Assembly: GCA_963682025.1 (NCBI GenBank)
Contig: OY821520.1
Span: 86,163,465 to 86,227,464 of the forward strand
Length of the DNA: 64,000 nucleotides
Source of the DNA: Cordilura impudica
Lineage: Eukaryota; Arthropoda; Insecta; Diptera; Scathophagidae
Direction of reading: 5' to 3'
Under the pieces are notes generated by a model. It was not told the origin of the DNA and did not search any database. It was given only the letters and a program-made list of their open reading frames with translations. Made by a program: the position numbers and the translations under genes. Below are positions 1-12,040 of this stretch, piece by piece (position 1 is the stretch's first letter; each line of letters begins with the position of its first letter).

Positions 1-1939
1 TGATGTTAGAAAATGAAAAATATTATAGTTTCACCAATTGTAACCTAGGCCCATAAAAGTTAAGGGATCCAAAACTGTTACCTCAAATAAAACCTTTATG
101 TTTTGGCTATGCAGTTATCAGTTTGTGATGAAGCTCAAGTTTCGAAATAATTGTGGTTAATGGTGACAAGTTCTAATTCGTAGGAAGGATATTTCACGCG
201 CGATGTATAATAATGTATAATATTTCTATGAGAAATGTCTCATTTGCAAAGTTGCATTCGCACCCACTTGAAAGGGGGATCCTTTCCAAAATCAGTTTCG
301 ACTCGATGGGGTCATAGAAATATACCCTTATCCGAGATGTTTGCATAAACTTGACTTATTTAATTTTTAAACAATTAGAAATTGCTTTTAACAAAAATTT
401 AGTTTAAAAAAACACTAATTAGAATTAAGATGTCCCCACTGTAAGTAAATTTAGTCTAGAGGAAAGAAACTGGAAATAATGTTATATATATCATTTCAGT
501 AGGAAATAAATTAAATAAAAAATATACCCCTGAAGATGCTGGAAATAAACCAGCGAATCGTTGGAAGAAGTATGGAAACAAAAACTTTGTTTTATTTCGC
601 ATAGCGCATAAAATAGATTGATTAGCCGAAAACAAAATACAAATAAAATTGAGTTTAGTTTTAACGCACTACAATTTTGATTTGTACGATTTTTAACGTA
701 TTTATCATTTCAATTCTTAATACAATACGAATCAAATATCCCATTCATACTTCACAAATTACATTTGCCTTGCAGAGATACAAATAAATAATCGCACGTT
801 ATTTTTAACAAACTTTTAAATATGTGTTAATGGTCTACAAAATTATACTCATTAAAAAAAAATATAAGCAAATCCAAACTTTTTTCGGAAATTTATGACT
901 TTTAGAATCAGTTTTGATATAATGGTTTTGATTTATTTGTTGCATTCAGTAGTTTAGCAATTTGTTCACGGTAACCGTTTTTGCTCAGAAAGTACCAATT
1001 TGTTTCTTTGTCACGAATTTCTGTTTTTGAGCTGGTAACTTCTTATAATTATATTTCTATTTCTATTTTCTGTCATTAACTATAGCCTGTCGCTGCGATT
1101 GTGTCTAACGCAGCAATAACTTATCATTGTCATCGATTGTTATTTCCAACCTGTTGATTGTTTATATAAATTTATATCATCTGTTTAAATACAAATACTG
1201 TTCAAAAATCTTCTTTCATTTGTCGGTATGCTTAATTATTTTATTGATTAATGGCCTTTGTATGTTTTTCATCTTTTTTCAAACGGTCATTTCAGTAAAT
1301 TTTACCATCACCGTAGTAGCATTCTCTCAATTTGTTATTCGTAGAGATTCATAATTAAATAATAAACTATGAATACAGGAAGTATAATTAATATCGGAAG
1401 CTGAACTCAAAGGTGACCACACTTATCGATATATTTACTGACCAAAATGGACTGGTTTTTTCTTCTTTTTTTAAATTTAGTTCTCAATATACATTCTTAT
1501 TAACACATTAGTACCAATTAAAAACAGTAATTAATACTAATTTGTGTAATTTTTGCTAGACCTGAACGTTTTTATTACTACAGAAATCATATCAATGTTG
1601 TAGTTTGAATGCGGAATATTGCTACAGGTTTGCGATTATGTATTTAAACTTTAAAAGTTAATTTACGAGGACAGTAGTAGTTTGGGAAAAATTAATTTGG
1701 TGAAAAGTGGCAACCTTTTAAGACATATGTTTTATATTTATGTTTAGTATTTTATTTTTTTTTTTTTTTTTTTGGAGCCATCAACATTGAACAATCTCAT
1801 TCAATTTATACACATGGAAGACATTGTTCATTTTTATATATTACAATACTTTCATTTGAAAGGCTTAGTCGAAGCGAAATTAAATCCGCGCTAGATTTTA
1901 CTCTGGAGAAGTCTGCTGCTTCGTTTACGACGGTCGAGC
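1..1939. other. A+T-rich sequence, no gene recognised
   Basis: No coding region, tRNA or known repeat could be supported. There is a poly-T run near 1748-1771. The 75-codon open frame at 1127-1354 is hydrophobic, has no recognisable motif and is the length expected by chance in such A+T-rich DNA. Confidence 0.5.
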
Positions 1940-3115
1940 TGCCAGCATTTTGAAGATGTTGCAGTATAGTGTTTGGAGCTGTTTCACCGTGTTTTGCGTG
2001 GATTTTTAACCATGGATGAGCCATAGTTCCAACCCTTCACACCTGAAACAAAGGAACAATCAAAACAAATAACTGAAATGGGAGAATTGTGTCCAAAGAA
2101 TGCAAACACAGTTCCATCTGTAGCCAACGTTCTTGCGTCTATTTATACCTTTACCACTATGTGGTCAGACTATAATTATTTTGTGCTGATGTTTGTAGCT
2201 ACCAAAAATATCTGAGCTAGACCCATTTTTTATTGTACTGATAAACTCAGAATTACTTTCTGTCCGACCGTGTATCCATGTAAATCTTGAAATCAAACTG
2301 CAGGTCGCAAATATTTAAATATTTTAATGAAATTTAGTATATAAGCTTCTATCGGCTATAGGTTGAAAATAGATTCATTTTCATACCTAGTACCCGTACA
2401 TATGACCCCATTTAGATCGACTTAAATTGCCATAATATCCAAATTACCATATAGATCTCGGTCACATGTTTGTGTCTGTTTATTACAATTATTTATCAGT
2501 AGTACAAAAATAAACCCTATAGGAAAATATTTAGTCATAGCCTCCATATGAAGTTGATTCCCGATATTCACTTAAATCCATCAAAAACAAAAAATATTGA
2601 ACAGATTTTTCTCAAATCTTGGCAAATTTGGTCGGGATCGGTTCATTTTCGACCCAGTCCCCATATAAATATAGCATCCGCTATGAACTTTTTCATTTCG
2701 GAAAGCAAAAATTTAGTAACAATGCCACTACAATTTGGTTTAGAGTCTAGACCAACTATAATTCTCTTACTTGTTTTAGTATGTGCGTGTGATGATCAAC
2801 AACGAGTATTATGGACGCATTTGGCGAAAAAGAAAATGTTGTTTCAGCAAGATACACGTCCACTCTTTTGATGGCCAACTTGAATTTAGGTTCAAATTGT
2901 TCCGTCGTATTATTCAAAACTTGATAAAATGGCACAGTGGTAACAAATTTTCCCCAAAAATGAGGAGGTGGTGTCTGTGGCTGTTGCCTATTATAAGGAG
3001 CTAACCAGTTCTTGCTATAAACAGGGTATCGATGCTATTGAAAGTCGCTGGGTTAAAGTGTGTGGAATTAAAAGGATGTCATCTTGAAGTGATGACAGTT
3101 AAATAAATCGATTTG
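1940..3115 (+). pseudogene. mauritiana-type mariner transposase relic, split by a HINE-A insertion
   Basis: Two blocks match the mauritiana-subfamily mariner transposase, a DD34D cut-and-paste enzyme that acts at TA sites. Block one (1940-2142) reads like the stretch around the first catalytic aspartate: a leader resembling 'CLELFHR', then TMDEP, then TPETKEQSKQ and a PKxAxTVPS-like segment. Block two (about 2785-3115) reads KKKMLFQQD, KFSP, an NEEV-like region, YKQGIDAIESRWVKV and the family's terminal GLKG-like end. Stops and frameshifts occur throughout, and WIH of the usual DETWIHH is lost. Between the blocks lies a HINE-A copy (2143-2777), so the mariner is older than the HINE. The segment expected between the blocks (the WDxxGIIxIDYL region) is missing. 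No N-terminal helix-turn-helix region was recognised upstream. Confidence 0.8.
2143..2777 (+). mobile_element. HINE-A copy inserted in mariner
   Basis: This is a degenerate member of the Helentron/DINE-1-like family. It begins with TTTATACC and a CCACTATGTGG-like box, keeps the CTGCAGGTCGCAAATAT-like internal block and the 'CCCCATATAAATATAGCATCCG' region, and ends in ATTCTCTTACTTGTTTT. The 3' palindrome has decayed to GTCTAGACC. The insertion lies inside the mariner relic. Confidence 0.85.
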
Positions 3116-3649
3116 AGTTCATCTTTATGACTTATTTATGCTGATATGTGATTTTGAAATTCTTTCTCTACTCCATAGATTTTCATATAAAAATTAAGTT
3201 CTTGTTTCTTGTTGGTGCTCTATATTCCCTATTCTAAAATCTATGCGCAATCTAGCTATTTGCAAGACCACTATGACATTTATTCAGCTTTACACATCCA
3301 GTATGAAGTTTATTTTAGTCTGTACAATATAGCGATGAAGGGGTATTCAGTAACAGGTACCAAGTAAATATGATTAAAATATGTTTACGACCTATTCGAT
3401 AGATTTCAATAAATATTGGGAGGCTGCTTTATAAATTTGAATCTTTACTAAGTTATTCCTACAACTTTTACTTTTTAAATTTAACAAGCAAGTGAGTTAA
3501 ATGCGGCTAAGTTGAATCTTTGATACCCTCCGCATGGGTCTTATGTTTTCATTAATATCTGGACTTATTGTCCTAAACAAAATATATGAAAAATTAAAGA
3601 ATTTGATAAATCTAATACCAACAAACACACTGAATTTTCAAAATTTTTT
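3116..3649. other. A+T-rich spacer
   Basis: No gene or repeat could be supported between the mariner relic and the next transposase relic. Confidence 0.45.
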
Positions 3650-4110
3650 TCAGCCAATATGTGGACAATTTTGCCAGACGAGTGTAGAAACTGGTTGGTT
3701 TGGCGTACAGTGCGTACAAATGAAAAATTGCTGCTGTTAACCAGAGTGCGCAGGAACAAACAAACATATCAACTCGCCATCATTCGGAGGAATTGAACAC
3801 TTCATGCACTTCTCTAATGCGAACTATGTACAAAGATCTCGGTATGACGCCAGACAAAGTTTAGTTAGTGCCGCATGAACATCCGCAATGTTTTCAGTTC
3901 TCTAATTGGTCTACGGAACTCTTGTAAGAAAATTGTTTCTGATTAAACCCATTCTTATTGTTGCATCTGGGGCACAGAAAATCCACACATGACTGTTGAA
4001 GAGCCAAAACACCCCGAACTATGCAATGTTTGGTATGGTTTCAACAATGTGAAACAATGGATCTTCTGCGTGTCAAGTTTGAAAATCCATAAATACAGAA
4101 AATACTTAAG
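3650..4110 (+). pseudogene. mariner-like transposase relic (EAHF/NKQN group)
   Basis: Short in-order matches to the same transposase type as the copies at 27868 and 34255 can be read across frames: a VETG...FGVQ linker, 'IAAVNQSAQEQ' (family form IAAVxESVxExP), an 'HSEELN' block, 'LMRTMYKDLGMTPDKV' and 'CIWGTENPHMTVEEP'. The match stops before the second and third catalytic aspartates. It contains several frameshifts and an in-frame stop after the DKV motif, so it is dead. No terminal inverted repeats were identified. Confidence 0.7.
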
Positions 4111-4148
4111 TTGTGTGGAAACCACGGTTGATTCCTAAAATCGTAACT

Positions 4149-4679
4149 ACGTATATTAGGGTTGGTCGATTTAGCAATCGATATTTAGCCATCGATTTTT
4201 CGATAGCTTTTGGCATGAGGAAAAAGAGTTCCACTGCGACATATCAAAAAAATCATTTTGGAGGCGCAAAATTTCAATTTTTTGACTTTTTCTCAACTTT
4301 TATTTTAAAGGGGTTTTTAGTACGTAATAAAAAAATTGGCTGATTCATTGCGATATAATTTTTTCGCGTTTTTTTTTACGTTTTTAGACGATTTTTTTTT
4401 TTCCAAAAAACAGTTTTTTTTTTTATTTTTTACTCTCTCTTTCTTATTTTTAAGGCTCCAAACCAATTTTTATGTATTTTCTCCCGCAACTTAATTAAAT
4501 CAGCCATTTTTTTTGTTACATAATAAAAAAAACCTTATAATTAAAAGTGGGAAAAAGTCAAAATATTGAAATTTGGGCGCCTAGAAAATGATTTTTTTTG
4601 ATATGTCATAGTGGAACTTGCTTCCTCATGCCAAATCGACAAATTTTTATCGTTACAAGTCGGTGCACCCTAACGTATG
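4149..4679. mobile_element. FB1: foldback element with about 190-bp arms
   Basis: The left half (about 4154-4345) and right half (about 4497-4678) are imperfect inverted copies. GTTCCACTGCGACATATC on the left matches the complement of GATATGTCATAGTGGAAC on the right, and the arms continue through an ATTTCAAT...TTGACTTTTTC block to TTGGCTGATT. The termini are TTAGGG-like on both sides, and ACGTAT flanks both ends as a possible target duplication. There is no coding capacity. This is a MITE or foldback of unknown superfamily. Confidence 0.75.
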
Positions 4680-4680
4680 T

Positions 4681-5380
4681 ATTAGGGCGGGTCGATTTGT
4701 AGGGAGGCAAAAAAATCGCTCAAGTGACAAGAAAAATCATATTCTAGGGATAAAATAAGAAACTTTGCCCAAGGAACCATGTCTCTAAAACCAATTCTGA
4801 TGTCCCCACTTTTGACCTGTCTGTCTGTCTGCCATGGGGCAACCCCATTCCCCTCATGCAATTGAACTTAACACATAGTCTTGTTGTGACTACAGATTAA
4901 TTTTGGGGTAGTCACGCATAGACACGCATAGTCACGGAGTGAACCAAAAGTTATTTACCCTCATCCGGTCGATCTTTTTGAATAACATAACATAGCCTAG
5001 GCATATGATTATTATTTATTAGCAGAGTAGAAGATACGTATACGTATGAGTGTTAATTTTAATCTTAAATCAAACATAGTCAGCCCAATTCTAAACAAAA
5101 AATGGTGATTTTGTAAATGTTTGTATGCAGAACCCCCCAGGGGGTGTGCCACTGGCATGGGTGAGTCGGTCCTCCAAAGCTAGTGGGGGTCGATCATACA
5201 TTTGGACTCGATTGGTGCACTGTAAATGGGTGAAAGTGAGACAGACAGACAGACAGGTCAAAAGTCGGGACATCAGAATTCGTTTTAGAGGTATCGTTCC
5301 TCACGCAAAGTTTCTTATTTTGATCCCTAAAATGCGATTTTCCTTGTCACTTGGGCGATTTTTTAATCGACCCGCCCAGG
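4681..5380. mobile_element. FB2: foldback element with about 150-bp arms and a family J core
   Basis: The left end (TTAGGGCGGGTCGATTT, then AAAATCGCTCAAGTGACAAG and TCTGATGTCCC, up to a GTCT tetranucleotide run) is an inverted copy of the right end, which runs from GACAGACAGACAGGTC to AATCGACCCGCCCAGG. The core holds one family J unit (GGGGCAACCCCATTCCCC, about 4838-4990) and roughly 220 bp of other sequence. The element sits only a few bases from FB1 and shares its TTAGGG-type terminus. Open frames in both arms are products of the inverted repeat. Confidence 0.8.
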
Positions 5381-5410
5381 TATATACTATATATATATAT
5401 ATATATCACG
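5381..5410. repeat. (TA)n microsatellite
   Basis: A run of about ten TA dinucleotides lies directly beside the right end of FB2. Confidence 0.9.
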
Positions 5411-5557
5411 TATATAAGTATATATGTATGTACCAATTTCAATATTTAAAAATATTTGTTTAACTAACTTTCCAACATATGTACAAATCGATAGGATATA
5501 TTTTTCTATTTTTTTATTAATTTAATTTTTATTTAATTATTTTATAGATATTATCCT

Positions 5558-5786
5558 GCACCCAGAAAACAGATTCATTGTGGCTACCGAATTTATTACC
5601 AACCGAATTGCGATAACGCTAATAACCGATTTTCGGGTTCACGATGATTACAATTCCATTGACTTAACAGTAAATATTTTATAATAATAAAAAATTTGCA
5701 GATGATAATAAATTTCTGTTGATACAATCGAAAATACGGTTGTTCCGCTTAAGACCAATTCGGTTGGCAAATATTTTTTCTGTGTG
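5558..5786. mobile_element. MITE H copy 1
   Basis: This roughly 230-bp element has termini CACCCAGAAAA and the complement of TTTTTTCTGTGTG, and a subterminal inverted repeat ACCAACCGAATTG / CAATTCGGTTGGC. A second copy with about 90% visible similarity lies at 29423-29652 inside a Helitron. It has no coding capacity. Confidence 0.75.
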
Positions 5787-6986
5787 TGGATGTTATTAGA
5801 CTTCCTATATAAAAATTTTAGTATGTCATGGACCAATAATTCGTATATTCAGGAATATTTATACATTTAAAATTGGTTTATTTCTTTTCCTACAATACAC
5901 GAATTCAGCACTTACAAATCTATGATCCGAGCTTTTTCACGTAAAGATTTACCCTCATTTCTAAGCTTTAGGCTAGGTTTTCCCTCGTCAGTACCGAGTT
6001 CTTTGATTATGCGCCTCATCGCACAATAAAATCGATGTAGAACGTGGTATTCCCCTGGTTGTAAATAAAAGAACATTATTTCTGGCACTTATGGTTGTCA
6101 AACTGAGTTTTCTTCGTTGCAAACAAAGAAAAAGAAAGATAAAAAAAAATTTTTGAAAAAAAGTACTAATTTCTATGTATCAAGAGTTCGTAATTTAAAA
6201 TAATTAAATATATTTTTTTATTAGATTTTAGGTAAATTTTTCAGGAAGCAATTAATACGCAAATTCTGAAATTCTGAGTAGTAGAGAAGAAGAAATGATA
6301 TATTTCTGAAAATCATAACTACTATCTATTCTTAATCAGAATGGTTTCTGGTATTGAGCCTTCAGCAGTGATTATAATAAACATTATAATAATTTGTATG
6401 TTATAAGTAGCAATATCTCAAAATCGAGTTTTTGCGAAAAAGAATTTTTTTATTGTTGGAAATTAATCTCTGGGCTATCAGAAATAAAGTTTGTTCTACG
6501 ACTTTTTTCATTTCTGAATTTTTTTAAAAGATACCGTTTCTCACGAGAATTGCCTTTTTGACCCATAAAACCAAAAAATTTGGTTTGACAATGTTCTGAA
6601 AATTTGTTAAGGAGTATTAGGTCAAAATTTTTCAGAATGTACCAACATCGAAAAAATCCAAATAAAAGGTTTTTTTTTATTTGTAAGAAAAATGTCATTA
6701 CCGCCACCTTGTGGTTGCTTTGTGCAGCAATTGCTGAATCAGAAAAATAGATAATTTCAAAACCTTTTCAAAGAATTATCCGTGATGAAACTCCGACGAA
6801 AAATAAGGAATCTAGACGCAAAAGTAATTAAAAATATACCGAATCTGTTTTTCTTTATAATTAACTTTATTAATATCAAACGACTTTATTCAACGTTATT
6901 CAATTTTATATATGTATATGTACAGTGTATTTCGAAAAAATATTCACTGTTAACAAAATTAGAATTAAATATAAAATTTTTTAATT
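5787..6986. other. A+T-rich sequence, no gene recognised
   Basis: Nothing could be supported. The open frames of 60-85 codons lack family motifs. Confidence 0.45.
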
Positions 6987-7796
6987 AAAACAAGTAAGAA
7001 AATTATAGTCGGTCTAGACCGACTATACGATACCCTATACCATGCCCTATCACTTAGGCCCAACTAACTGGACATAGAAAATAAGCAAAAACCAAATTTG
7101 AGTCTGATTTTTATTAATTTTTTTGGCTGAAGATATGAAAAAGTTCATATCGGATGCTATATCTATATGGGGACTAGGTCCAAAAATGGACCGATCCTGA
7201 TTATGTTTACTAGAGTCTCTTGCATTTTGCAAAAATATATACAAACAAAATCTGAGAAGAATCAGTGCAATATTTTTGTTTTTTAATAGATTTAAGTGAA
7301 GATCGGGAAGCAGCTCTATATGGGGCCAAAGGGATCATTTTTGGACTACTCATTAATGGACGTAATGAACGCATACAAAACCCAATTTGAGTAAGATCTA
7401 TATAACAATTTGGATCTTATGGCAATTTATGTCGATTTCATATGGGTAATTTGTATGGGGGCTAGGTCTGAACATGGACCGATTCTCACTAATTTCAATA
7501 GCGTTCATCCCATGGCAGACAAAAGCTTATACACCAAATTTCATCAAAATATATTCATATTTGCGACCTGCAGTTTGATTACAAGCTTTACGTGGACACA
7601 CAGACGGACGGACGGACGGACGGACGGACGGACGGACGGATGGACGGACGGACGGACGGACATTGTTAAATCAACTCAGAAAGTGATTCTGATTCGATCG
7701 GTATAATTAAAGATGGGTCTAGGTCAAATATTTTTGGTTGTTACTAACAGCAGCACAAAGTCATTATACCCAAACCACATAGTGGTATAGGGTATA
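6987..7796 (-). mobile_element. HINE-A, near full length
   Basis: This is the reference copy for the family. Read on the minus strand it starts TATACCCTATACCACTAT, repeats TATACCC as GGGTATA 30 bases on, and carries a (GTCC)n/(GGAC)n microsatellite core (7606-7661, the longest in the window). It ends with TGGTATAGGGTATCG, a perfect palindrome of arms TATAGTCGGTCT and AGACCGACTATA, and CTTACTTGTTTT. This order (5' subterminal repeat, 'protosatellite', 3' stem-loop, T-rich end) is that of DINE-1 and other Helentron-associated non-autonomous elements, which insert by rolling-circle transposition between T residues. It encodes no protein. Confidence 0.9.
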
Positions 7797-7849
7797 AAAA
7801 TCATTTATAGTTTCCTTGAACACATGATGATCATACTCAATTATTGTGC

Positions 7850-9334
7850 TACTTCCTTGGCAACACCACTGAGTCTGTTGTTTAATGCGTCAATAAAAAA
7901 CGGTTATTTTTCCGAAATTTTGGAGAGCTTCTTACATCATTCCATTATTTAAGTCTGGAAATAGATCGGATGTTTCTAATTACCGTGGTATTGCTTAACT
8001 TAGTGCAATCCCTAAGCTTTTCAAGAAATTTATTACAGATTTTTTGTGCTATCACTCATCGTCAATTTTGTCACCATTTCAACACGGATTTCGGAAAGGA
8101 TGTTCTACCGTTACAAATGTGCTTCATTTTACGACAATAATTAGCGATGGTTTTGTCAAGAAAAAACAAACAGATGCAGTATAAACCGATTTAGTAACGC
8201 TTTCGATAAAGTAAACCATAACCTTCTACTGATCAAATTTGATTTATTATGTTTAACACCATTAAGCCTTAAATGGATAAAATCATATCTTTCTGAGAGA
8301 ACACAACGTGTAATGTATAATAATATGTCATCTAAAGATATTACTGTGACTTCTGGTGTTCCTCAAGGCAGCCATCTTGGACCAATTCTTTTCTTCCTTT
8401 TCATCAATGATCTTCCAAAAGTGATAAATTTTTGCAACGTTTTGATGTACGCTGATGATGTTAAAATTTTTTTAAGTTACTGTCAACATATTGATCATAT
8501 TCATCTTCAATCAGATCTTAACAATTTCTTTTCGTGGTGTAACCGTAACCTAATGGAACTAAATTTGAAAAAATGTAAATGTATGCGTTTTACTAGAAAT
8601 AATGTTTTTCCTGCTAACTACTTTTTGGGCGGATATCAGCTTGAACTTATTGATACTTTTCTGGATTTAGGGATTCTACTTGATCCTAAATTAAACTTTT
8701 TATCTCACGTCACCATGACAGTTAATAAAGCTAGAGGTACCCTCGCCTTTATTAAAAGATAGGCAAAAGAATTTATTGATCCTTACATAACCAAACAACT
8801 TTTACATCTCTTGTATGACCTATTTTAGAATATGGGTCAATAATATGGGATCCCTTCTATAACATTCGTATTCAATGAATCGAGTCTGTACAGAAACAAT
8901 TTCTACTCTTCTGCTTACGTGGCTTACCTTGGAATTCTGCAATTAATCTACCTTCATACGTTGATCGACTTAAATTAATAAAATTACCTACTTTGGAAAG
9001 CCGTAGGACTATGCTAAAAGTAACATTTATGATCAACCTAATTAATGGTGAAATCTGTTCTGACTTTCTTGTCAACAATATAACTTTTAATGTTCCTCAA
9101 CGAGTATCACGCCAATTCCAACCACTCTTTGTTAAATCTTTTCACAGCAACTATGCTCTAGCTGATGCTTTTAGAAGAATTTGTTGTGATTATAATAATC
9201 TTTATCAATTAGTTGATTTTTCGTTGAATACTGATGTAATTAAGCATAATATCATTATTTTCTTAAATTCCTAACTATTTGTTTTTATTTGTCTGTAATG
9301 ATTTATTCCATTGACATAAAAAATAAATAAATAA
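7850..9334 (+). pseudogene. 5'-truncated non-LTR retrotransposon (LINE) reverse transcriptase
   Basis: The fragment encodes the C-terminal half of a Jockey/CR1-type LINE ORF2. Motifs in order across frames are PLFKSGN, YRGIA, FQHGFRKGCST, an FSNAFDKVNH block (catalytic region A), SGVPQGSHLGPILF (8353-8394), the active-site box MYADDV (8445-8462), DLGILLDPKLNF, and a downstream LVRPILEYGSIIWDP-like segment ending FLNS-stop near 9273. The longest open piece is 8313-8762. Stops and frameshifts before and after it make the copy dead. The 5' part, including the endonuclease, is missing, as expected from incomplete reverse transcription. The 3' end is an (AAATA)n-type tail at 9317-9334. Confidence 0.88.
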
Positions 9335-9335
9335 G

Positions 9336-12040
9336 CCACTATTGACTCGCAACTACTCACGTGTTTAAGTGGTTCAATGTGGCTCATTCAGGCGAAAAAA
9401 CGAAAAATGCCACAAATTCTTTCGCTCGTTTTTTAAATAGCACAAAAATGGCTGAAGAGTTTTGCTTGAAATTTTGCACACTGATCAAGAACTTTAATGT
9501 CTAAAATTCCTCCGTTCCTTTTAATATAACAATGCTTAGTTACTGAGATATGCATAGCCAAATGTCAAAATAAAAACTAAGAATTTTGCATTTTTCGAAT
9601 TTTTTAAAGATTTTGTTCAATTTATGTCCGAACAAAACATTGTATCGTAAAACGAAACAGGGGAATTTTAGATATTGAAGTTCCAAACTATTTTTGTGCC
9701 ATATGGAATATAAAGTAATGATTTTTCCATTTGCACATAATTCTTTCAGCCATTTCTTTTTCGCAGTGTTATGATAAATTTTGTATCTTAAACGAAAGAT
9801 TACTATTCCAACTAAGTACCCCAAAATTTAAAGAAATAGTTTTTTATTTACTAAAAATAATCCGGCGTCTAATTCAATTTCAGTTGAAAAATCGAAGTCT
9901 CCAATATCATCCTATATTTCAGACAACGGATAAATGAGGACCACCGTAATGTTCATTTAAGGCAGCCGAATGTATCCCCCAATGAATAGAAGTAATTTGA
10001 TATAAATATCTTTAAGTTGGAAAAAACATTCCTTTTTTTTTGAGGTATTGCTAGTTATAAGTGATTAAATTTTTTCTATATGAGAATTTTCTGCTTAAGG
10101 CGGCCGTGATGTTTAAAGACACAAATTTCTTTTTCAAAAGTACGGATACTTTTTCTAGCAAGTGTATATATCCGATGGATTTACTTATATTAAGAGTTGA
10201 AAAAATTTTTTTGACAACATTTTTATCTACATAAACAGGAATTCGTCAAAAAAAAAAAGAAAAAATAAATAAATATTTCAGCGATCTGGGTTCGGTCGTC
10301 CAAGGGTTAATAATACGAGTATGTATAAGTCTATATCTATAGTCTTTGTTAAACCGAGTTTTTAAATAAAAATATTGTTTTTATTTGTTTCTTTGTTTTA
10401 CATGGCACCAATCAAATATCACATAAATTTTGTTAAAACGGTTTATGGCATTTCGAACACTAAATTTAATATTTTTTAATTGCTTCAGCAAGGAGACCGG
10501 TTTCTACTGGCGACATAACGTCTAATTCCACATAAAAGACATAATAAACCTTGAATTTTACTGAAAAGCAGATGGCCGAAATGTTAACAAATGCGCGTGT
10601 GAACTCCAATCAAAATTTAGACCACATTATTTGATTGATACGAGTAAATGTTAAAGCGTCTAGATTAAAAAAAAAACATTTAAAATAGGTTAAAGTTAAT
10701 GAATTTTTGTGAAAAGAAGTTCATTGATCGCTGGGCTTTATCTTAACATTAATTTTAACTTGAGTTTTTGTTTATACATATAAATATGATTGATTAAAAA
10801 AACAAAAAACTAGATTTATTTAAAGTGTGTTTTTGTTGTTGTGACCAAATGTTAATATTTAAATTAGATTTGAAAAGGGCGGTTACCTTACGGGCTATTT
10901 TGGTCAATAATCAGTTTTTATGTGTAAATAAAAATCAGTTTAATGTCATGTTTCTGCTCGACGTTTTGTTTGCTTTATTCAAACTTTCTCAGGAGCGTAA
11001 ATTTATTATAAAATGATTCGTTGTTACATCGTCAGGGAATATAATTTGCAAAATTTATTTGTAAAAAAAAAAATGAACATTACTACACAGAATTTTAAAA
11101 AATATAAATAAATAATCAAATAAATATTGACAACACAGTACACGCAAAATCACAGGTCAAACTTAATGTAGCATCACAGAACTTTATTTAACTTATTAAA
11201 TTTTCAAAAACACCGATTGATTTAAAAATTAACTAGAATTTGGGAATTAGCTTATAACTATTTCAATGGATTCTTACTAATATAGGATATATAAAGAACA
11301 AACTTGTTTTTTTTTTAATTTAAATAATAAATAAATATGCTTATGTTACATGTTTGTTTTAAAAAGTCTAAATAATTATACAAATATTGTCAATATTTCT
11401 CAACAACTAGTCAAGGTTATTAACTGTGACATATTACCAAACATCGATTCTGGTTAAAACACAAAAGTAACATAAAATATGATGATAGCCTTTATTAAGA
11501 TTAAGTAATATAAATTAAACAAGTTCTAACTTAAAACTGTTCTTTTTCTTCTAAATATTTCCACATTTTTCTATGTCAAATTTATTACATGTTTTAGAAA
11601 AATAAAAAATAAATAACAAACTATTTATGTCATTTTCAAACTCCGACGTTTTAATTATATTTAACAAAAATTTACGGTTCTAAAACCAATGTGAACTACA
11701 ACTTTTAGGTACTGGAAGCGATTTCAATCTAAAATACTTAAATGATCGCATGGTTTCAAATCCAAAAAGCTATAATAAATATACAACTTTGAACATATTA
11801 GTCAGATATTTTGGGTAGCCAAGAATTTACGGATTGAGTTACATTGAGCCAAAGTTGATTCTCTCTTGATGAAAAAGGCTTCCAGATCATACAACTTTGT
11901 GTAAATATGAACCTCTGCTTTAATTTTTAAAATTTTACCATCTGAACAAAAGCTTAATAGTTTTAATAACTTCTTTGTTTATGTATATATTTTTTTGTAT
12001 TTTTTTTTAAATTACATAAATAACACCTGGAGAATAAATA
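9336..12040. other. A+T-rich sequence, no gene recognised
   Basis: About 2.7 kb without a supported gene. A 68-codon and a 94-codon frame around 9540-9940 overlap on opposite strands and show no motif. The text 'AAGGCAGCCGAATG' and 'AAGGCGGCCGTGATG' (near 9959 and 10097) hints at a short degenerate repeat, but no boundary could be set. Confidence 0.45.

Noticed and set aside
5091..5463. Overlapping frames of 60 and 112 codons
   Set aside because: Both lie in the right arm of foldback FB2 and are mirrored products of the inverted repeat.
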